A stretch of 64,000 nt of DNA from Geoanaerobacter sp964528055 (GTDB taxonomy: Bacteria > Desulfobacterota > Desulfuromonadia > Geobacterales > DSM-12255), in the NCBI GenBank assembly GCA_964528055.1, contig CAZGQM010000004.1, forward strand, positions 186,001 to 250,000, in the 5' to 3' direction. Each line of letters opens with the position of its first letter. Position 1 is the first letter of the stretch. The translations under genes and the position numbers were made by a program. Shown piece after piece: positions 61,166-64,000 of the stretch. The notes beneath the pieces were generated by a model. It did not search any database. It worked only from the letters and a program-made list of their open reading frames with translations, and was not told where the DNA came from.

Positions 61166-62626
61166 CTATATTCCCGTTTGCAGAGTCGTCTGTCTTGATA
61201 CCATGTCAACCACAGGAAGGGTTGGAATCTTGTCCAGTCCGTAGATCGCCTTGAGGTCCATATCTTTCGGAACGGCTGAGAGTAGTGACTCCGCGACCTT
61301 CTGGTCAGCCTGACGATAGCGTAGCTTAACCTCCAGTTTGAGCTGTTTCGCTTCAAGCCGCTGGGGGAGACCATAGTAAACTTCACGGTATCCTTTGGGT
61401 GGTATGGTGTCGTGTCGCGAAAACGAAGTCACCACCCATGGGTCAATGGCAAAATGGAAGTCATTCCCGGCTCCATCGGAATTGAAAAGCCTGGTATTCT
61501 CGGGGAGTGTGCCGTCCGGCTTAAGTGTTCCGCTTTGGAGAAGTATTTTGCCCGCTTCGTCAGTTGCGGTTATCTCAAGCCACATCTGACGAACATTTGT
61601 GAGGGAGGTCGGAAGGTTATGCCCAGCCCTCAAGTTTACGACCTTTACCTTGACCTCAACCAGCTTCCCACCCTGGTAGACCGGTGAGACTTCGATATCA
61701 GCAGCAAGTTTTAGCCTCTCGACAGCCATCTCATATTTTTTCATCAACCCGTATGCTTCGGATTTCTGGCCGGCCTTGGTTGCAGAAGCCGAGGCGAGGT
61801 AGTAGAGCAGGTAATTGGCCCCATTGAAGTTGTGCTGATACTCGGAGCGGAGAGGCTTGTAGAATGAGTCGGCAACTTTTTTGAATGTCGGAATGTCAAC
61901 CATGTGACAGTCCTGACAGAGAATTTCTTTCTGGGCGTATGCGCCGGACTTCCATTCGTGCCAAGTCGCTTCCAGCGGGAAGTGCCGGTCGTAGTGGAAG
62001 ACCTGATGACAGGAAGCGCAGAGATCGGCACGGAGGTGTAGCGGAGAGTCCGCACAGTCGTGAAAGCCTCCTCCGCATCCATCGGTCGGCATGAAAGGGC
62101 CTCGTTTGATGAGGGTTGTTCCCTGCTTGCCTACAACTCCGGGGGTCAGGATCATGGATCCATTCTCAGGCTCATGGGAAGGGGTCTGCCAGTGAGTGAC
62201 ACCGCTGATGGAATGGCAGATGTCACAGGAAACACCACTGGATGCCACAGCCGAAAGCCCACTAATGCCGGGCCCCTTTATCTCTCCGGTTACCATGCCG
62301 GCAGGGGAGTGACATCCTTCGCATTGGCGAGATATTTCGTGTCCCACAGCCTTGACTGCTTTGTTCAACTCCCCTTGATAAACAGGATCTTGAAAGGCAA
62401 GGTTGTGAACTGAGCCTGACCACTCCTTATACTGTTTGGGGTGGCAGTCCCGGCAGCTCTCCGGCGGCGTGAACGGGGCGTTTGACTTGTTCCATTTTAT
62501 CAGAGAAGGATAGTACGGGTAGAATTCGCGATCATAATCGAAAACAGTGGAAGTACCTGCAGCAAAAGCCGAACTTGCAATGGTTAGCAGGAATATACCC
62601 GGTAAAAGCAGAGCCGATGTTTTCAC
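61166..62626 (-). CDS. Five-heme c-type cytochrome (cytochrome c554-like)
   Basis: 486 residues from a GTG at 62626 (AAGGAGGGG upstream) with a signal peptide ending ASSAFAAG. Five CxxCH motifs: CRDCH (followed by PKQYKEWSGSVH, typical of c554-type proteins), CEGCH, CDICH, CASCH and CQDCH. They lie in the first 270 residues. The remaining C-terminal region of about 200 residues has no heme and looks beta-rich, with the NLRAGHNLPTSLTNVRQMWLEI motif found in several decorated multiheme cytochromes. Probably periplasmic electron transfer. It diverges from the 12-heme gene. Confidence 0.92.
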   Translation of the reverse strand: MKTSALLLPGIFLLTIASSAFAAGTSTVFDYDREFYPYYPSLIKWNKSNAPFTPPESCRDCHPKQYKEWSGSVHNLAFQDPVYQGELNKAVKAVGHEISRQCEGCHSPAGMVTGEIKGPGISGLSAVASSGVSCDICHSISGVTHWQTPSHEPENGSMILTPGVVGKQGTTLIKRGPFMPTDGCGGGFHDCADSPLHLRADLCASCHQVFHYDRHFPLEATWHEWKSGAYAQKEILCQDCHMVDIPTFKKVADSFYKPLRSEYQHNFNGANYLLYYLASASATKAGQKSEAYGLMKKYEMAVERLKLAADIEVSPVYQGGKLVEVKVKVVNLRAGHNLPTSLTNVRQMWLEITATDEAGKILLQSGTLKPDGTLPENTRLFNSDGAGNDFHFAIDPWVVTSFSRHDTIPPKGYREVYYGLPQRLEAKQLKLEVKLRYRQADQKVAESLLSAVPKDMDLKAIYGLDKIPTLPVVDMVSRQTTLQTGI

Positions 62627-62744
62627 TGACCCCTCCTTGGATCACTAATGTAGTAATAAGCCGTTCCCCGTAGTAACAACAGAATGCCTGCCTGTCAAGG
62701 TTGTTAATGGGGCAATCAAACGTCAAACATTGTCCAGTTTCTCA

Positions 62745-62773
62745 TTGACTATCTCTAGTAATCGTGACACAAT
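62745..62773 (+). promoter_or_regulatory. Putative promoter of the 12-heme cytochrome gene
   Basis: TTGACT (62745-62750), 17-nt spacer, CACAAT (62768-62773). The -10 is weak. The 213-bp gap between the two divergent cytochrome genes shows no c-di-GMP riboswitch. Confidence 0.35.
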
Positions 62774-62839
62774 CTGCCGCGCAAAAATGTGATTCTATTT
62801 GCTGGTTATTTCATCATAAAGTATCAAAGGAGGAACAGA

Positions 62840-63778
62840 ATGAGCATCAAGACGAGCAGAACATGGATTGCTGTACTTGCCGGCCTTGCCCTGGTATCGA
62901 TTCAGGGTCTTGCCTATGGTGCGGGTGCTACAGCAGCCCCGGCCGCAAAGCCGCAGGCAGCGGCACCTGCCAAGGCACAGCCCGCAGATGCAAAGCCGAC
63001 AACACAGGGGCCAAAACTGTCGAACGACGACTGTGCAAAATGTCACGCCAAGGCACCTGCCGACATCGCTGCAAACGGCGCAAAGCACAAGACCGCTATC
63101 GGCTGTCAGGATTGCCACAACGGACATCCTCCCACTGTCAAGAAAATCATCCCGCTCTGCAGCCAGTGTCATGAAGGGAAGCCGCACTTCAAGCTTGCAG
63201 GTTGCAATGGTTGCCACAGCAATCCGCATGCTCCACTGAATATCAAGATGGGACGCAACATCACAGACCCCTGTCTGACCTGTCACTCGCAGCAGATCGT
63301 AAAGCTGCGTGAAAACAAGAGCAAGCACACAGCTCTTGCATGCACCTTCTGCCACGATACGCATGGAAAGATCCCTGAGTGCGTACAGTGCCATAAGCCA
63401 CACGCCAAAGAGATGACTCAGAACGACTGCAAGAAGTGCCACCAGGCCCATATGCCTCTGGCAGTGGCGTACAGCAACCAGACACCGTCCAAGGACTGTG
63501 CCGCTTGCCATAAGGCAGCCTATCAGCTTCTCACGGCCAGTGCTTTCAAGCACAAGAACCTGAGCTGCGTAGCCTGTCACCAGGCAAAGCATAAGATGAT
63601 ACCACAGTGCCAGAGCTGCCACGGCACACCGCACCCTGCCAGCATGCTTGCCAAGTTCCCCAAATGCGGCTACTGCCACAGCATAGCCCACGACCTGAAC
63701 GTCTTCAAGGGTCAGCCTGCTCCGGCAGGATCACCTGCAGCTGCACCAGCAACAGGGGCCAAGAAGCATAAGAAATAG
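62840..63778 (+). CDS. Dodecaheme c-type cytochrome
   Basis: 312 residues from the ATG at 62840, preceded by AAAGGAGGAA. A signal peptide (AVLAGLALVSIQGLAYGAG) and an Ala/Pro/Lys-rich linker of about 30 residues come first. Then 12 CxxCH motifs follow in about 220 residues: CAKCH, CQDCH, CSQCH, CNGCH, CLTCH, CTFCH, CVQCH, CKKCH, CAACH, CVACH, CQSCH, CGYCH. Many extra His residues (HPP, KHK, HPH) could be distal ligands. It ends in another Ala/Pro stretch and KKHKK. The heme density (one per about 18 residues) is that of wire-like periplasmic cytochromes. Monocistronic with a strong terminator. Confidence 0.95.
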   Translation: MSIKTSRTWIAVLAGLALVSIQGLAYGAGATAAPAAKPQAAAPAKAQPADAKPTTQGPKLSNDDCAKCHAKAPADIAANGAKHKTAIGCQDCHNGHPPTVKKIIPLCSQCHEGKPHFKLAGCNGCHSNPHAPLNIKMGRNITDPCLTCHSQQIVKLRENKSKHTALACTFCHDTHGKIPECVQCHKPHAKEMTQNDCKKCHQAHMPLAVAYSNQTPSKDCAACHKAAYQLLTASAFKHKNLSCVACHQAKHKMIPQCQSCHGTPHPASMLAKFPKCGYCHSIAHDLNVFKGQPAPAGSPAAAPATGAKKHKK

Positions 63779-63799
63779 GAAGAGGTTTCTGATCTGAAT

Positions 63800-63834
63800 A
63801 AAGGGCCGCGGCAATCATGTCGCGGCCCTTTTTT
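63800..63834. terminator. Terminator after the dodecaheme cytochrome
   Basis: AAAGGGCCGCG pairs with CGCGGCCCTTT, followed by a T run. It also faces the convergent gene ending at 63859. Confidence 0.85.
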
Positions 63835-63858
63835 GTGTTTTGTTTCAGATTCGAGAAA

Positions 63859-64000
63859 TCAGAACGGTCGCCGTAGCGTCAGGTGAAAGGTAACATCCGG
63901 AGCGGTATTTACGGCAATATCCTCAGCGACATCTATATCGAGGATCAGGGATCCAGGGAGCCGAATGGTTCCTCCGGTGTGCAGCAGAAAGGAACTGGAA
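63859..64000 (-). CDS. C-terminal end of an outer-membrane protein (partial)
   Basis: Only 46 codons plus the stop lie inside the window; the gene enters from the right edge. The visible end reads as alternating beta-strands (GSLILDIDVAEDIAV, DVTFHLTLRRPF) and finishes in Phe, as outer-membrane barrel proteins do. Family cannot be assigned from this fragment. Convergent with the 12-heme cytochrome. Confidence 0.6.
   Translation of the reverse strand, partial: SSSFLLHTGGTIRLPGSLILDIDVAEDIAVNTAPDVTFHLTLRRPF

Noticed and set aside
62795..63691. 298-codon open frame on the minus strand opposite the dodecaheme cytochrome
   Set aside because: It is the antisense of a repetitive Cys/His-rich gene, whose codons seldom give stops in that frame. 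Its translation is a run of Cys/Leu/Val with no domain and no ribosome site.
1..64000. CRISPR arrays, insertion sequences, tRNA or rRNA genes
   Set aside because: No regularly spaced repeats, transposase-like products, cloverleaf candidates or rRNA-like stretches were seen on either strand.

Overview
The window looks like a chromosomal core segment from a Geobacter-type dissimilatory metal reducer (Desulfuromonadia/Geobacterales). The main reasons are the c-type cytochromes (a 12-heme, a 5-heme, a di-heme peroxidase and a mono-heme beta-barrel), the ResB/CcsA (system II) cytochrome assembly genes, the many PAS/REC/histidine-kinase proteins, the NtrC-type regulator, paired DUF507 genes, and the CIRCE/HrcA heat-shock circuit. 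No tRNA, rRNA, CRISPR array, insertion sequence or prophage was recognised.

Layout. 1-2771 (-): ileS, missing only its last residues. 2912-4732 (+): kup. 4829-7054 (-): di-heme peroxidase plus a heme-tagged outer-membrane barrel, behind a consensus promoter. 7450-9460 (-): groES-groEL under a CIRCE operator. 9594-16230 (-): hrcA-grpE-dnaK-dnaJ with a second CIRCE, running on into a phospholipase-D-like nuclease, two DUF507 proteins and a lipoprotein. 16350-17513 (-): hemW. 17622-18401 (+): a nitrilase-family amidase. 18493-23307 (+): the Tol-Pal envelope operon tolQ-tolR-tolA-tolB-pal-cpoB. 23360-24382: divergent tatA/B-like and secreted cyclophilin genes. 24493-28996 (-): a degenerate hybrid sensor, a coupled REC-kinase/NarL regulator pair, and resB-ccsA. 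29063-37343 (-): arginine genes argB-argD-argF-argG, then Nudix and divergent nitrilase-like genes, argH and a fibronectin-type lipoprotein.

37462-49348 (-) is one long co-directional run: larB-larC-cinA-sensor kinase-recA-pilT-recX-alaS-REC/kinase. 49486-51633 (+) holds aroF, then a strong 6S RNA candidate with its own promoter and terminator, then a secreted sulfatase-modifying-factor-like protein. 51668-54478 holds a small unknown gene, a YhcC-type radical SAM gene, a 119-bp palindromic element and an Omp85-type outer-membrane protein. 54582-62626 (-) is a tightly spaced run of five-heme cytochrome, yellow/MRJP-like lipoprotein, sensor kinase, NtrC-type regulator and glycogen phosphorylase. 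62840-63778 (+) is a dodecaheme cytochrome, followed by the tail of an outer-membrane protein entering from the right edge.

I found no unmistakably new multi-gene system. The items most worth following are the 6S RNA candidate, the divergent nitrilase-like protein inside the arginine cluster, the hybrid kinase that has lost its catalytic core, the heme-barrel/peroxidase pair, and the long palindrome at 53116-53234. All functional statements rest on reading the sequence and on family knowledge; no database search was run.
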